A stretch of DNA of 64,000 bases from Ophryocystis elektroscirrha (GCA_030141585.1 JAQIFP010000003.1:1-64000); one strand, 5' to 3'; positions 1 to 11,901 are shown, counted from the stretch's first letter. Numbers and translations are program-made. Notes: generated from the sequence alone by a model not told the origin.

Positions 1-240
1 TGTTATTATTGTTATTATTGTTATTATTGTTATTATTGTTATTATTGTTATTATTGTTATTATTGTTGTCACTGTTAATTTTATTATTATTATTATTTTT
101 GTTGTTATCAAAATTATTATTATTATTGTTATTATTGTTATTATCAACATTATTGTAATATTGATATTATTGTTATTATTATTGTTATTATTATTATTAT
201 AATTATTATTATTATTATTATTATTATCATTATAATCAAA
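1..240. repeat. TTATTATTG simple repeat
   Basis: The first ~70 bases are a near-perfect tandem of a 9-base unit, and the next ~170 bases are a degenerate continuation rich in ATT triplets with occasional G or C. Read on the minus strand, roughly positions 1-160 form an open frame of almost pure asparagine with a few Asp, Lys and Ile. Low-complexity Asn tracts of this kind occur inside apicomplexan proteins, so this could be the edge of a coding exon running out of the window on the minus strand. No flanking conserved domain is visible, so it is annotated only as a repeat. Positions 241-431 hold AT-rich sequence with no gene seen. Confidence 0.8.
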
Positions 241-431
241 TTAACAGTTGTTAAAACCCATTGTTATTATTGTCAATGACATTGTTACTGAAATCATTAT
301 TATTAATGTTTTACTATCAATATCATTGCTCTTATTGGTCAAAAAAATATTATATTTAGTGTTGTTTCAATAATTATGAACTAGTAGTTAGTTAATCAGT
401 AAGTTTTAAGGACCTTTGCCAAATATATATA

Positions 432-2604
432 ATGAAATGTTACATAGAACAATGGTTGAATAAAGGAGATGTGGTTGGAGAAAATAAATTAATTGTCAAC
501 AATCTCAAAACGTTTTTAAAAAGTCATAATTATAACATATGTGATTTAAGTAAAATCACATGGAGAAACAATTCCATTTTGGATAGCATTGTCTATCAGA
601 AACTTATACAAGCAAGTTATTCATATGTTAAAGAAAGCCACAGTTATATCAGTTGTGGTAGTTCATTTTATTTTTATGGGGCTTTTTTTATCGTAATATT
701 AAATATTTTAATTAGAGCAGCTCACTGCTTATTTCGTTTTCTTCAGTTATATTACTGCATGAGTGTTTCGTATATAAAATAGTCCATTATATTTATAATT
801 TCAAGTGTATATAACTTCACCAAATCATTTCTAATTCAATTGCTTAATAATAGTTTACATTCAAGTAAAATTGTTCCAATGAACTCTTACATTTATATAT
901 TCATATATTGATTTTTAACACATATACTTAAATAAAAAAATTCCAATCTATTTTAATTATATTTAAAATTAATTTATATCGCACTTCAGATTATATATAT
1001 ACTATGTAATAATTTAAGAATTTTACGTGATTCATTATTTTTTCAACAAACTATGTTTTATTTACCCATATTAATACTGTTAAATCCAGCTCTAAAGAAG
1101 ACTTTGCTTATTATATCTCTATCAATTTTATTATACTATACAAATTTTTCTGATGTCAGAAATAAGTTAAACATGAAGCCGACAGTTGTAATCAAAAAGT
1201 AATAAAAACATAAATAATTCTTTTGTAGTTATGTTCTGTGTATAACTGAATTTAAATGTATTATTATGCTGTGCACACTTCAATGTAAGAATTGGGGTTT
1301 TTTTACAATTTAGGTATTTTTGGAGTAGATTTTTTAGTATTTCCTCGAAACCAGACAAAAACTAAGTATTATGGATTATCATTAGTAATACCTGAACAAT
1401 TTTTAACTAAGAGTTTAGCTTGATTCTTGTGTTGGATTGATCACATGTGTTTCGGGAATGCTATATAACCCTAAAAATTCAATTTTCCAAAAGTAATGTG
1501 TCATATAAAAACAATAATACTGTTTAAGAGTATCATATAGCAGCTCATTCGATTGAATGAATGTATAAAAAGATTTTAAGATATTTCGTTTGACAGCGAT
1601 ATGTTACTTTAATAATAATAATTGTATAGTTATAGTTATAATAGAACTTTTAACAAAATTGTAAATATTTTTTTTTTGACTATTAGGAAGAGACTTATTG
1701 TATTATTTTTGGGTATTGTTCGCACTGTTGCAACTATGAAGTATAATTTAAATGTAATTAATTATTTTTATTAGTGGGTTCACACTTTTCAGACACCAGA
1801 TTTTGAACACGGTTTGCATTGGAACTTTTATTTTACCATTTATGTCACAACTTTGTTATCAAGTGTATTGATCAAATACCTTCGCGAAATTTCTTTACCA
1901 ATTTCAATATTAGTACTTTTGGGTATTTTTTAAAACTGTTTAAGTTTATGCTTAGCACAAGAATTAGTATATATATATTGCCCTAAATATGTAGAGTATA
2001 TATTTTATGGAGATCGTCATAGTGATAAGAATCGAAAGATTTACTTATATTTCAGGTTTTGTATCTTCTAATCGTGAAGGTTTGATAAGTTGCATTGGAT
2101 TAATTTGCTTATACATTATATCATATTACATGAGCAAACTTATCGACAGAAATAAAAGTCGAATAAGTAATATATTTACTTTACTTTCGTAGGTTATGCA
2201 ATTAATTACAATCAAATAGAGTTGGAATTCCAGGTGTTTTGATAAAAATGATTTTATATCTTTATTTCAAACTTTTACCTTCACGCCGTCTCGTAATACA
2301 CTGCCCACTTAAACATCTAATCAGTGTAATTTAATGTATATATTAAACATCTTGTATATTTCAATTTTTAATTTGGCTGCCTTACTATTTGCAGAAGCTT
2401 TTCTAATTAACAATTCATGTAAATCTGTTGGAAGGATTAAATTTCTGAATTTGTTTGATGGAATGACATTTACAGCGTTTATAACAGTATGAAATACATT
2501 GTATAAAACTGTATTAGGGCAATCTTGTCATGGGTATTTTCAACAAGATTTTTCGGTCTTTATTGTTCCCCCCATATGCCGCTTGTATTATTCTATTCAT
2601 GTAA
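432..2604 (+). CDS. PIGW: GPI inositol acyltransferase PIG-W/GWT1 homologue
   Basis: PIG-W acylates the inositol ring of GlcN-PI early in GPI-anchor synthesis in the ER membrane. No long ORF exists, but family motifs occur in the right order on one strand and join through GT-AG introns. GIFGVDFLVFPR followed by TKTKYYGLSL (about 1313-1400) matches the family VDF.VFPRRFAKTE block. After a 34-nt intron comes LDSCVGLITCVSG. Next are FLGIVRTV (1685-1755), HWNFYFT (1815-1835), SSNREGLIS (2065-2095) and, split by an intron at about 2292, SRRL/CNLMYIL. The last exon ends at a TAA at 2602. Repeated hydrophobic segments fit a multi-pass protein. The N-terminus is unclear: the ATG at 432 opens a 116-codon frame with a plausible KESHSYISCGSS segment, but how it connects to the exon near 1054 is not resolved, and an intron of about 197 nt (or two introns) lies between 1491 and 1687. 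Identity is fairly secure; the start and several exon edges are not. Confidence 0.62.
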
Positions 2605-3396
2605 GTTTATTAACTTAATGAATTTACTAGATATTCTCTTACATGGTTCAAACTATCTCTTATTTTTATCAAACTAAAATCTTTTTGTTTCAGTACTAAA
2701 TATTTTACTATCGCAAAATCAAAGCTAAAATATAATTAGTAAACATTGTCAAGGTATATTTATGGAAGTGTAATATAAACTCATGTTTATCATCAGTTCT
2801 AGTTTTATAAATATAAACAACTTTAGAATTAAATAATTTATTTAAAGCACAATATATTGCTTAAAAAAATAGTTTGTTCATTATCTAACGAATAGTAAAT
2901 TATTGATAAAATAAAATTAATTAATTTCAAAAAAAATTTTCTATTATAAATCATTACAGTATTGATTTCCAAAGAGTTTTCAATATCGTACAGTTTTGCT
3001 AATATTAATTAGTTGTGGTATTACGTGTGAAATAATTTATAATGGTGATGAGAATAATACAAAAAGAAAAAGGCAAAAAAAAGTTATAGTAATTTTATTT
3101 CCAGTTTTGTCATTTAAAAAAAAATTGAGTTTCATTTGATACAATAATTTCAATACTATTTGTCAATGTCACTTTAGTTATTTGGTATGATTTAAGAACT
3201 TTACTTTAATTGAATAAGTTTTGGTATCAAAATAATCTTCTGTTATACATGGTAAAATAATTTAATGAGGTTAAGTTCAAAAATTTCTGCAGTTTTTGCT
3301 GACATTTTTTGGTGTTAACGAATATGTTAAAATGGGTTTCTTTAGAAAATGAAATTTAATCTAACTCTAAAAAAATGTATCATGGATTAAGTAAGT
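2605..3396. other. No gene seen
   Basis: This is AT-rich sequence with stops in all frames. I could not find a splice-consistent chain of exons on either strand. It lies between the 3' ends of the PIG-W homologue and the small minus-strand gene at 3397. Confidence 0.4.
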
Positions 3397-3850
3397 TTAA
3401 ATATTTGAAAGTTTATTATATAGCTGCTTGACCTTAAAAATTGAAATTTAAATTTAGTCATACCGCAATCCTCAGTTCATTAGATTGCTTCGTTGATTTC
3501 AAAATTTGATACTCAATGCTTTTGGTTTTCTGTGGAATTTATTTTTTGATTTTTTTACCTCATTTGAATATTGATGAAAACTATTCAAAAAAATTTTATT
3601 CGATTCTCTCAACAATTTCGCTAGATGTAGTTTTGTATCTATAGCTTTCTAAAAAAAATTAAGTAGCAAGAAAATTACATTGAGCAATGTAATCTGATAA
3701 TTGTTACTAATTACAGTTTTTTTCAATAAATGAATTTTAGTTTCAATCTCATTCTGATATTTAATCAATTTCTATAAATACTAGTTGAAGGTGAATTTTT
3801 TTCGAATCACAAAACACATTATTCAAATTAGCCCAAATTTCAAATTCCAT
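3397..3850 (-). CDS. Small coiled-coil protein, unknown
   Basis: I do not recognise this protein. The minus strand gives an ATG at 3850, followed by exons that stay in one reading frame across five short GT-AG introns of about 21-31 nt and end at a TAA at 3397. The product is about 104 residues, mostly helical and charged. Recognisable stretches are MEFEIWANLNNVF at the start and KAIDTKLHLAKLLRES and KTKSIEYQILKSTKQ in the middle. There is no signal peptide or membrane segment. Its size and heptad-like leucine/isoleucine spacing suggest a subunit of a coiled-coil complex, but this is only inference. It is divergent from the gene at 4136. The regular intron sizes, matching the rest of the window, are the main support that it is real. 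Confidence 0.5.
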
Positions 3851-4135
3851 TTTTGATATCTACCAAAAAATATACCGGTTGTCTATCAAACCCTTTGCTC
3901 ACAATTTTTTTTTTTTAATAGCAACTGAGCTATCATTACATTGTTTGTAGTATCTCTTATATAGGAGTCAAAATCTAAGCAAAATTTGACAATTAAATGG
4001 TACTTGATATTTCTACGTTTTTCATGATGTTTTTTTTTAGTGTTTAAAATTCAAAAAAGTAATGCCCTTTAACTATTCATCAGCTGCGGTCCAGTAAATC
4101 TGATTTTTTGTTTTGAGGCCAAGAAGTATATAAAA

Positions 4136-4552
4136 ATGCATAACATAAAAAAAAAAAAAACATTTAATGAAAAGATTTTACATATAGCGCAGGATTGTTG
4201 CGTAAATAAATTTCAAAATGACGGAACGTTTTTAGAAAAAGTATGTTTTTATTTAGTAAGATAAATTACATTGTTTTAGATTCTTTCACATGAGTGTTAC
4301 AGAAAAAGCTCGAACAATGTAAAAAATAAATTAACTTTTAAGAAGCAACATAAATCAAAAATTAAGGCGAGCAAATCTCAACAAAATGAATGTTTGCAAT
4401 CTCCGTGTTCCTCAATAACTTCATCGATGTACGTTACTCCAAAAGATATTTCTATTGAAAAGTCTGAAAAAGAATTTTTATGTGCAATGAAAATGATGGA
4501 AGAAGCTGGTCTTATAACTGAGAAAGGTATAGGTGCAGGGATGGTGAAGTGA
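4136..4552 (+). CDS. Small lysine-rich protein, unknown
   Basis: I do not recognise this protein. The ATG at 4136 opens a frame that continues over one GT-AG intron at 4241-4279 (39 nt) to a TGA at 4550, about 125 residues. The N-terminal half is a basic, probably helical segment (EKILHIAQDCCVNKFQNDG, then FLEKILSHECYR). The middle is Lys/Ser-rich, and the C-terminus is a second helix (FLCAMKMMEEAGLITEKG) followed by GIGAGMVK. No signal peptide or membrane helix is present. It is convergent with MsrA, with about 120 bases between stops. The single intron keeping the frame open, and the residue composition, support a real gene. Confidence 0.5.
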
Positions 4553-4673
4553 AACATTTTTATTATTTACACAATCATGAATACTTATTACAAAAAATAC
4601 CAAAGAATTGTAAACTTATGCAACTTAACCCAGATGTTCAACTTCTAATCAAGCTTAAATTTATTGCAATTTT

Positions 4674-5309
4674 TCATAGTTGAAATTTATGGCAGCAAAC
4701 AGTCTCGGAATTCTTGTTTATATAGTCTTGATGATAATTTTCAGCAGTATAAAATTGTTCAGCATTAACCTAAATAAATTTGAACGATTTTTCTCGAACC
4801 AATTCAATAATAGTTACTATCTTATTGTTGAATTTAGATGAATTGAATTCAGACAACACACTTTCTGCAATTATTTTTTGATTCTTACTATGAACAAAAA
4901 TAGCAGATCTATATTGACTTCCAATGTCACAGCCTTGTTTATTCAATGTCGTTGGATTCTGAAGTTTACGTAAAGTGAATTATATACGTGAATTCGAAAA
5001 AAAAACTGACAAAAATCCACATAAGAAACTTTATTCTGATTAAGTATGTTATCTTTGAATTATACTGGATTGTATTTTATTTGAATTGCTTCAGCATGGC
5101 CTGTAGTTCCTTGTTTAACCTTCTATAAGTAATTTAGTGAACAGCTTAACTGCTTGATATGTTGGATTTTCACTTAAACCCCCTATGTAACCGACTGAAC
5201 TGTTTGATATAGCATCTCCATAATAATCTGTAAAAAGTTTCTGAACTCCCCAAAAGCATCCGGCCGCGAAAGTGCAAATATATGTTTGAGACATTGATGA
5301 TTCTGTCAT
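4674..5309 (-). CDS. msrA: Peptide methionine sulfoxide reductase MsrA
   Basis: MsrA reduces methionine-S-sulfoxide in proteins and repairs oxidative damage. Five exons rebuild the whole family. Exon 1 carries FAAGCFWG with the catalytic Cys, then VGYIGG and NPTYQAV. Next come GTTGHAEAIQIKYNP, then NKVSYVDFCQFFFRIH, then NPTTLNKQGCDIGSQYRSA, and finally VNAEQFYTAENYHQDYI followed by a CCHKF tail that could supply resolving cysteines. Introns are 30-48 nt; the first is 5110-5150. I chose the ATG at 5309 because the longer frame upstream begins with TTG and a poly-Lys run; the ATG at 5294 is also possible. Length is normal for the family. The start lies 116 bases from the start of the divergent MyoA gene. 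Confidence 0.9.
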
Positions 5310-5425
5310 TTTTTTTTTTTTAAGAGTCCAAAAATTCAAAAACAAACTTGATTTACTGATGTGCGATTATTTGCATGCAGAAGAATGTGTGTCACAGATT
5401 TATTACAGTTTCCTTTTTCAAATCA
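5310..5425. promoter_or_regulatory. Shared divergent promoter, MsrA/MyoA
   Basis: The 116 bases between the two start codons must hold the promoters and 5' UTRs of both divergent genes. It includes poly-T/poly-A runs. No specific motif could be assigned by eye. Confidence 0.4.
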
Positions 5426-8396
5426 ATGATTACGACAAAAACAGTTTCACGAGCGAAATCTACTGTTCACGCTTTGGATCAGGCTGGACAAGTTTTTAAA
5501 GTAAAATAACTTAAACTTGTTTCTTATTGGCTAAAAGGGTTTCTATATATGGACAGCATGCGCTCCTTCTGTAAAATTGAACCCGGATATATGTTACGCA
5601 AAGTGTCTTGTTCTTCCTGGCTCAACTAAAGATGTCTTCAAATGTTGTCAAATTGAACCTGCGGATCCTGAAAGGAAAGTATATATATAGGCATGTAATG
5701 GTTTTTTAAAGGAATTTGATGTTCCTGCAAAATTAGCTTATAATGTGAATAGCAATATAGATCCTATGAGTAACCCTGATATAGGGATGATACCGCATAC
5801 GAATGATGCAGCTGCTTTAGATTTTTTGAGACAAAGATACGTAAAAGGACAAATATATGTATGATTGAATTAGAACACAAATTGTAATTAGAGTGAAGCT
5901 AAGCCGTTGCTGGTTACAATCAATCCATTCAAAAATTTGGGAAATTCCTCAAACGAAATAATACTTCAATACCGGGACGCTTCTGATATTGACAAGCTTC
6001 CTCCTCACGTATTTACAACTGCTCGAATTGCGTTGGAAAATTTACATGCGTAGGTTTCTAACCATATTCATATTTTTTAGAGTTAATAAATCCCAAACTA
6101 TTATTGTTTCGGGTAAGCGTAGTTAACAAAATTATCATTGGCTTTTTAGGAGAATCAGGAGCTGGCAAAACTGAAGCTGTCAAACAAGTTATGAGATATT
6201 TTGCTGCTGCTCAAACTGGAAAAATTGATAAGCGAATTCAGACTGCCGTTCTTGCAGCAAACCCAGTTCTTGAAGTAATTTATATTTATACTAACTATTA
6301 TTTATAAAAAAGGCTTTTGGTAACGCGAAGACTATAAGAAATAATAATTCAAGTAGATTTGGGAGATTCATGCAACTACAAGTCATTTGATATTTTACTA
6401 ATTCATTTTAGGTCAGAGCTGGAGGAGGAATTGAATACGGATCAGTAAAAAGTTTTCTGTTAGAGAAATGCAGAATATTAACTCAAGACACTTCTGAGAG
6501 ATCTTATCATATATTTTATCAATTACTTAAAGGGGCTTCATCAGATCTCAAAAGTCAATTTAAACTGCAAGATATCAGTTACTATAAAATTTTAAACAGC
6601 CACTGTATAGATGTTGATGGAATTGTAATAAGCTTTATAAAAACATCAATTTTAGAATGATTTTGAAGATTGGGAAGAAGTGCAAAAGTCATTAGATTCT
6701 ATGAACTTAACCAATGATGAAAAAAATTCTGTTTTCTCAATTATTTCGGGAATTTTACTATTGGGAAACGTGGTAATTGACAAAGAATTTAAAAATGGCA
6801 TTCCGGACGCTGCGTATATTGATGACAAAAATAAGACCTTATTAATAGATGCTTGTAAATTGCTTTTTTTGGATTATGATTTGCTCGAGAAAGGTAGAAT
6901 TTAATTATGTTAAATTAATTTAAAGGTCTTCTGATTAAAAAGTCTAAAGCTGGTAATGAAGAGGTTATAGGATTTTGGAAACAAAATGAATGTATTATGC
7001 TCCTAGAATCATTATGTAAAGTACGTCTATGGCTACATAATTTTTATGTTCTTGGAAGGGTTTGTATGATAATTTGTTCAATTGGCTGATACAAAAACTG
7101 AATCAAACTATTTGTCCGCCAAATTTTACAAATTTCATTGGTAACTGCAATCAATTGTAAAAACTTATTATATAGCATTACTAGACATTTTTGGGTTTGA
7201 AGTTTTTAAAAATAATTCACTAGAACAATTTTTGATAAATATCACCAACGAGATGTTACAAAAAAATTTCATCGACGCGGTCTTTGAAAGGGTACAAATA
7301 TTTGATGGCACTAAAGTAGTAGGAAACAAAAATATATAAAGCAGAAGGCATTTCTGCCACTGATTTAGTGTGGACAACCAATGAGAGTATAATTGATGCT
7401 CTTATTAGTAAACGTTGTTCTATTATGGCCGCGTTAGAAGATCAATGTCTTGCACCTGGTGGCTCAGATGAAAAATTTCTCGCTTCTGCACACAATTTAC
7501 TCAAAAATAATTCCAAATTACAAAAACCTAAAGTTGGAGGAAACATAAATTTTATATTTAATCATACAATAGGTCAAATAATGTATAATGCAAGTGGCTT
7601 TCTGTATAAGAACCAAGATATTTTAAGACCAGAATTAGTTGAAGTTGTACAAAAATCAGAAAATTCAGTAGCATCCCTGGCATTCAAAAATGTTGTTGTT
7701 GAGAAGGGAAAACTAGCGAAAGGACAACTTATCGGGTCTCAGTTTTTAAATCAATTGAATGATTTGATATCCACAATTAATGTAATTTTTTGTCAATAAG
7801 TAATTTTTAGAAAACCGAACCGCATTTTATTCGATGTATAAAACCAAACGAAGAGAAAGAACCTTTACATTTTGTTCCTAGTAGAGTTTTAGTTCAATTG
7901 CACTCCCTTTCAATATTAGAAGCGCTTCAACTTCGAAATTTAGGCTACGCATATAGGTTCAAAACTGAAACAATTGATATTATGAATCAGACGCATATTT
8001 GAAGAATTTCTATTTCAATTTCGTTTAATTAGTTTAACAATATGCAACGACGCCAAGCTATCGTCCAAGGATAAAGCAAAAAAAATCTTTGCAATTGTAG
8101 GTATCAAGACAGGCTGGCAAATTGGAAAAACTATGGTATTTATCAAAAATTCTATCGTAAAAGAGCTTAATGTAAAACAAAGAGAAGCTTTGGCTGCATG
8201 GATTCCTGTAGTTGAATTAATTGAGGCTATCACATTGAAGTCTAAGTACAAAAAAGAATATGAATGTTTAAAAACTTCCCTTATTCGAATTCAAGCACGC
8301 TGTCGACAGTAAGAAAAAAAATGATTGTACATTTTTAGAAAACTTGCTGGAAAAGTTAAAGCGCCTTCACATTTAATGAATATTAAAGGATGGTAA
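5426..8396 (+). CDS. MyoA: Class XIV myosin heavy chain, MyoA-like
   Basis: In apicomplexans MyoA is the motor of the glideosome under the plasma membrane and drives gliding, invasion and egress. About 14 exons with 28-38 nt introns give roughly 830 residues, the usual MyoA length. Visible in order are: the N-terminal class XIV region ([17 protein letters not shown]); P-loop [10 protein letters not shown], split by an intron at about 6112-6149; switch I NNNSSRFG (about 6342); switch [12 protein letters not shown] (about 7180); [47 protein letters not shown]; and the converter and short neck, ending [17 protein letters not shown] near 8300. There is no coiled-coil tail, as expected for this class. 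The ATG at 5426 begins the only frame that splices into the head. MyoA in relatives binds MTIP/MLC1 and essential light chains through this short neck; no light-chain gene is present in this window. Confidence 0.95.
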
Positions 8397-8531
8397 AATG
8401 ATTTCGAATCCATATATCTTAATTAAATTTTTTACGTTTTCTTAAAGTTTACTCTTTATTCATTTAACTATAGCAAGTAGATAGTAACTAAATTTTACAA
8501 AATAATAAGCTGTTCCTAAAAATGATTTAAT

Positions 8532-9245
8532 ATGCATTATGATCAGGAAAATAATGTAGAAAAAAAATTAAAACAAGAATATAATATATATACTGGTATA
8601 TATAAGCCTACAAATACATACCACCATATGTCGCAACCATTGAACTCAAAAGATCAAAGTTTAAATTGGTCGGCTGACAGATCTCACTATTCAAGTAAAA
8701 TAAGATTATAAGCTTTGATAACTTAGAATTTGTTGGGAATAAACCTAGTTTGATGCCCGTAATGATTCAATGTGCTGAGTAAGATGTTCATCTTGTGTCA
8801 AATTAAGTAATTATATGGTTTCTTCTCGATACAACAATAATAATTTTACATATTCTAATTCCTATATGGATTTAAGAGAAGCGGATTATAATCTTTTAGC
8901 AAAAACGTGTCAACATGAATTTGTTCAAGATGAAAAAATGAAGGAGTTACAATTTTTTTTAGATTTGGTATATAATGTTAACTATGACAATTGCTAAGGA
9001 ATCGTCTCGCGGGTTGAAGACTTATTTTTATAAATTCAAAGCTTCAAAAAAATTGCATACCTTTACTTCTCTTAATGTGAGATGTGAGTTGAATATCGGT
9101 GAAATATTAAAAATTTAAACTAGACACAAAAAACCAGATTATTCTTGAAGAGCTCAAAGCCCAAAAATGTTATGAAAAATTATTACAATATTGTAAAAAA
9201 AAAGTTAGAATCTCAAATATTGTTGCATATGTTTTAGAGCAATAA
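8532..9245 (+). CDS. Unknown protein, about 190 residues
   Basis: I do not recognise this protein. The ATG at 8532 opens a frame that continues through four short GT-AG introns (starting near 8695, 8779, 8967 and 9084) to a TAA at 9243. The N-terminal half is polar and rich in Asn, Tyr and Ser (YNIYTGIYKPTNTYHHM, YNNNNFTYSNSYMD), and the C-terminal half is helical and basic (KNQIILEELKAQKCYEKLL, then QYCKKKVRISNIVAYVLEQ). No signal peptide or membrane helix is seen. It lies 136 bases after MyoA on the same strand. The intron pattern matches neighbouring genes. Confidence 0.5.
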
Positions 9246-9276
9246 ATTAAATAAAGTTGAAGTTAAACATATTGAC

Positions 9277-9693
9277 ATGTGCGTTCTATCAAACAATTAT
9301 AGAACTAGATGTAGTTCTATATACAGTTAATTGATTTTGAGAATACATTTGTTTGCAGTTGAAAGGAATTTGTTTGATTTTAATGTATTAGATGCTCTTA
9401 AATTGTATGCTTTGTGGTCGCTAGATCTCTCGGTATTATTATTTATAACTAATAAAGTTCAGGATGTCAATTTGAAAAATTATTATACACAAAAAGTTGA
9501 AATTGTTTATGATAATAGAATTGATGATTTAATTCCAGCTTTGTTGACTCCTGAGTTTCATTTCTATGTTGAAGACGATGATTTTCATTTACTCAAATTA
9601 CATGGAAATTTATTTTTAAATAATCAATATTTAAAGCGTAGACTTTACAGCAAAATTCTGGAATCAACAATAATAAATATTATTAGTTGTTAA
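9277..9693 (+). CDS. Unknown small protein, about 120 residues
   Basis: I do not recognise this protein. The ATG at 9277 splices over a 48-nt intron (9311-9358) into a frame open to the TAA at 9691. The encoded protein has a hydrophobic stretch (LYALWSLDLSVLLFIT) followed by an acidic, aromatic region (FHFYVEDDDFHLLKLHG). It starts only 32 bases after the stop of the previous gene, so the two might be one transcription unit or even one gene with an unseen intron. Confidence in the start is limited. Confidence 0.4.
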
Positions 9694-9851
9694 ATTTACT
9701 AAAGCTGTATTATACTATGTATAATTATTTTTATGATTTAGCCTGCATATATGTACACATATATTCACAGTAAAGTCATATATCGAATGACTTTTAATTT
9801 AAAATTTGTCTAATTTGTTGTTATTTTTGAAAACTGGTGTAATTTTTCGTA

Positions 9852-11881
9852 ATGTTAACAAGAAAAAAAAAGTTTTTAATTTATAATTCTATTTTGGAGC
9901 TAAAAAACTTTGATCCAACTGTAAAACAATCTACTATATGTAATTATGCTTCAAACTTATGGTATATTTCATGCTACGACACATTAGTTATTATAATGAT
10001 TTTTCTTAATATCGCGGATGGATTTAAATTTGCAAATTATTTTTTCGCAAAACCTGACACGAATTTATGGTTAAGAATTATTATATGGTATGTTTGCAAT
10101 ATAATATTATCTTTATTTTGTTTTAATGGCCAAGATGTTTTGAAAAATTATACTAGGCTACTGAAAGCAACTTTATTCTCGCTTATTGTAATTTGGTTTG
10201 TAAAAATTTACATGGGTTACTTCAAAGCTAGCATTTTTAAATCAATTGATTTCTATTATTTATTATTTTATTTGAAAATCAGCGTATTCTGTTATTCATT
10301 TTTCATTTGGCTTCGATTGAATAGAACAGCTTTAATGTTTTACAATTATCTGATCTTCAGTCTGACTTTGAACAACTTCTCATGTAATAAAATAGTTGAT
10401 CCTCTCGAAGTATCAACAAATTCTCATATTTTATCACTTTGCATTAACTATTTTCAGTTTTTGCATGATCGTTATAAGTTTAAAGAAGTATCTATAATAA
10501 AGATTGAACTTGTAAGTTTTTTCAATAAAGTAAAAAAATATTTTGGGTTTAAATATAAAAACAATATAATGTTTTACGTTGGAGAAATTAAACGTTGCTT
10601 GCCCAGCGGGTATGGTGTTTCTTTTGAGACAGAAAATCACAGCAGTTATTTAGTTGGAAGCTGGTTGAATGGTTACTTCTAACATTAAATAAGTTAGATA
10701 GGTAAAATAGAAGCTCCATTTTCGTTTCAAATTCTGGAAGAATCGAAAATTCACCAAGGAGCGAACGTATTATATATAAGTGTAACACATGATTCTCTAA
10801 AATTTGGTATGAGCTTGGATTCCTATATTATGAAAAAGAATCTATGGGAGTTTTTGATGTCCTCTACAAACGAAATTGGTACTCTCATACTAAATTAAAA
10901 AAAAGAAAGAAAGATGTCAGGTAATTTTTGGCGTCACTTTTATTTAATAGTGAAATTGATTTTTGGATTAACCAGAATAGATATATAAAGCTTATAAATA
11001 ATTTTCCCAGTTTAAAATGGAAAAATGTTCACGAAAACTGTATTATTCTATTGTTTCCTACGACATGGTCGTTTTATAAGGTTGATTATATTTAAACAAA
11101 CATATTATGATTAGAATTCACGTGTTATAGCACAAGTTATTTCCAAATTTGGATTACGTGAAAATTATAGTGCTATACAGTTTATAGACACGAGTTTGCT
11201 AAGAACTATGAGTTTTTTTAATCACGAGGAAAAATCAATGAAAATTGAGACTATAATTAAGTTCTTCAAAGATTTGCTTATCAAAAGTAACGCCATTAAT
11301 AACTTTTAAATGTCAGATAAAAATTTTCAGTTGAAACTAATTTCAGTCGGTAATACCTTCAATATAGCTCTAGATTTGGTGACTCTTGTAAAACAAATCA
11401 AAGCGGTAGTATCCATTTTGCCAGAATTATCTCCAGATAAGGTGGAAATATATATGTTATTATGATTGCCAGGTAAATTTGATTGACAAGTTCAAAAAAT
11501 TGAATAATTTAATTACTGTCTATTCTTATGAAGAATGCGTAAGATATTTAGTTACTATTACTTATGACAGAATTCATGTTCTTATGAAAAAATGATTAGT
11601 ATTAGTCAACTAAACAAGGCTTTACCTGAAAACCAGTACAACACTAAAAATTTTAGATCCATACCAGATTTTTAAACTTGATAGCTTTAGACTTGATTAT
11701 TGATATTGGCTCTTTCAAATCAAAACACGAAATACTTTTGAATAACACGTTATTATCAGATATGCGGTAAGATATTTAATTTTTGAATATGGAAAGAGAT
11801 GTTTTAATTCGAGAGTTGGAACCTGCAAATAGATATCCCTCTTTAGTACAAAACGGAACGAACACTTATCTGTTAACTTGA
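9852..11881 (+). CDS. Multi-pass membrane protein with MORN-like motif, unknown
   Basis: I do not recognise the family. The first exon (9852-10670) encodes about 270 residues with four to five hydrophobic segments (for example WYISCYDTLVIIMIFLNIA, WYVCNIILSLFCF, LKISVFCYSFFIWL). It ends in PSGYGVSFETENHSSYLVG followed by SWLNGK across an intron, which looks like one MORN-type beta-hairpin repeat. About nine further exons with ~30-nt introns give a soluble C-terminal domain of about 280 residues, including VHENCIILLFPTTWSFYK, VISKFGLRENYSAIQF and VLIRELEPANRYPSL, ending at the TGA at 11879. The layout suggests a membrane-anchored protein with a large cytosolic or lumenal domain, but no activity can be assigned. 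It is convergent with the gene at 11902, with 20 bases between stops. Confidence 0.6.
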
Positions 11882-11901
11882 AAGTTGTATGTTATTTAAC
11901 A

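Noticed and set aside
2007..2192. 61-codon plus-strand ORF as an independent gene
   Set aside because: Its C-terminal half is the NREGLIS exon of the PIG-W homologue; the rest is an intron in the same frame.
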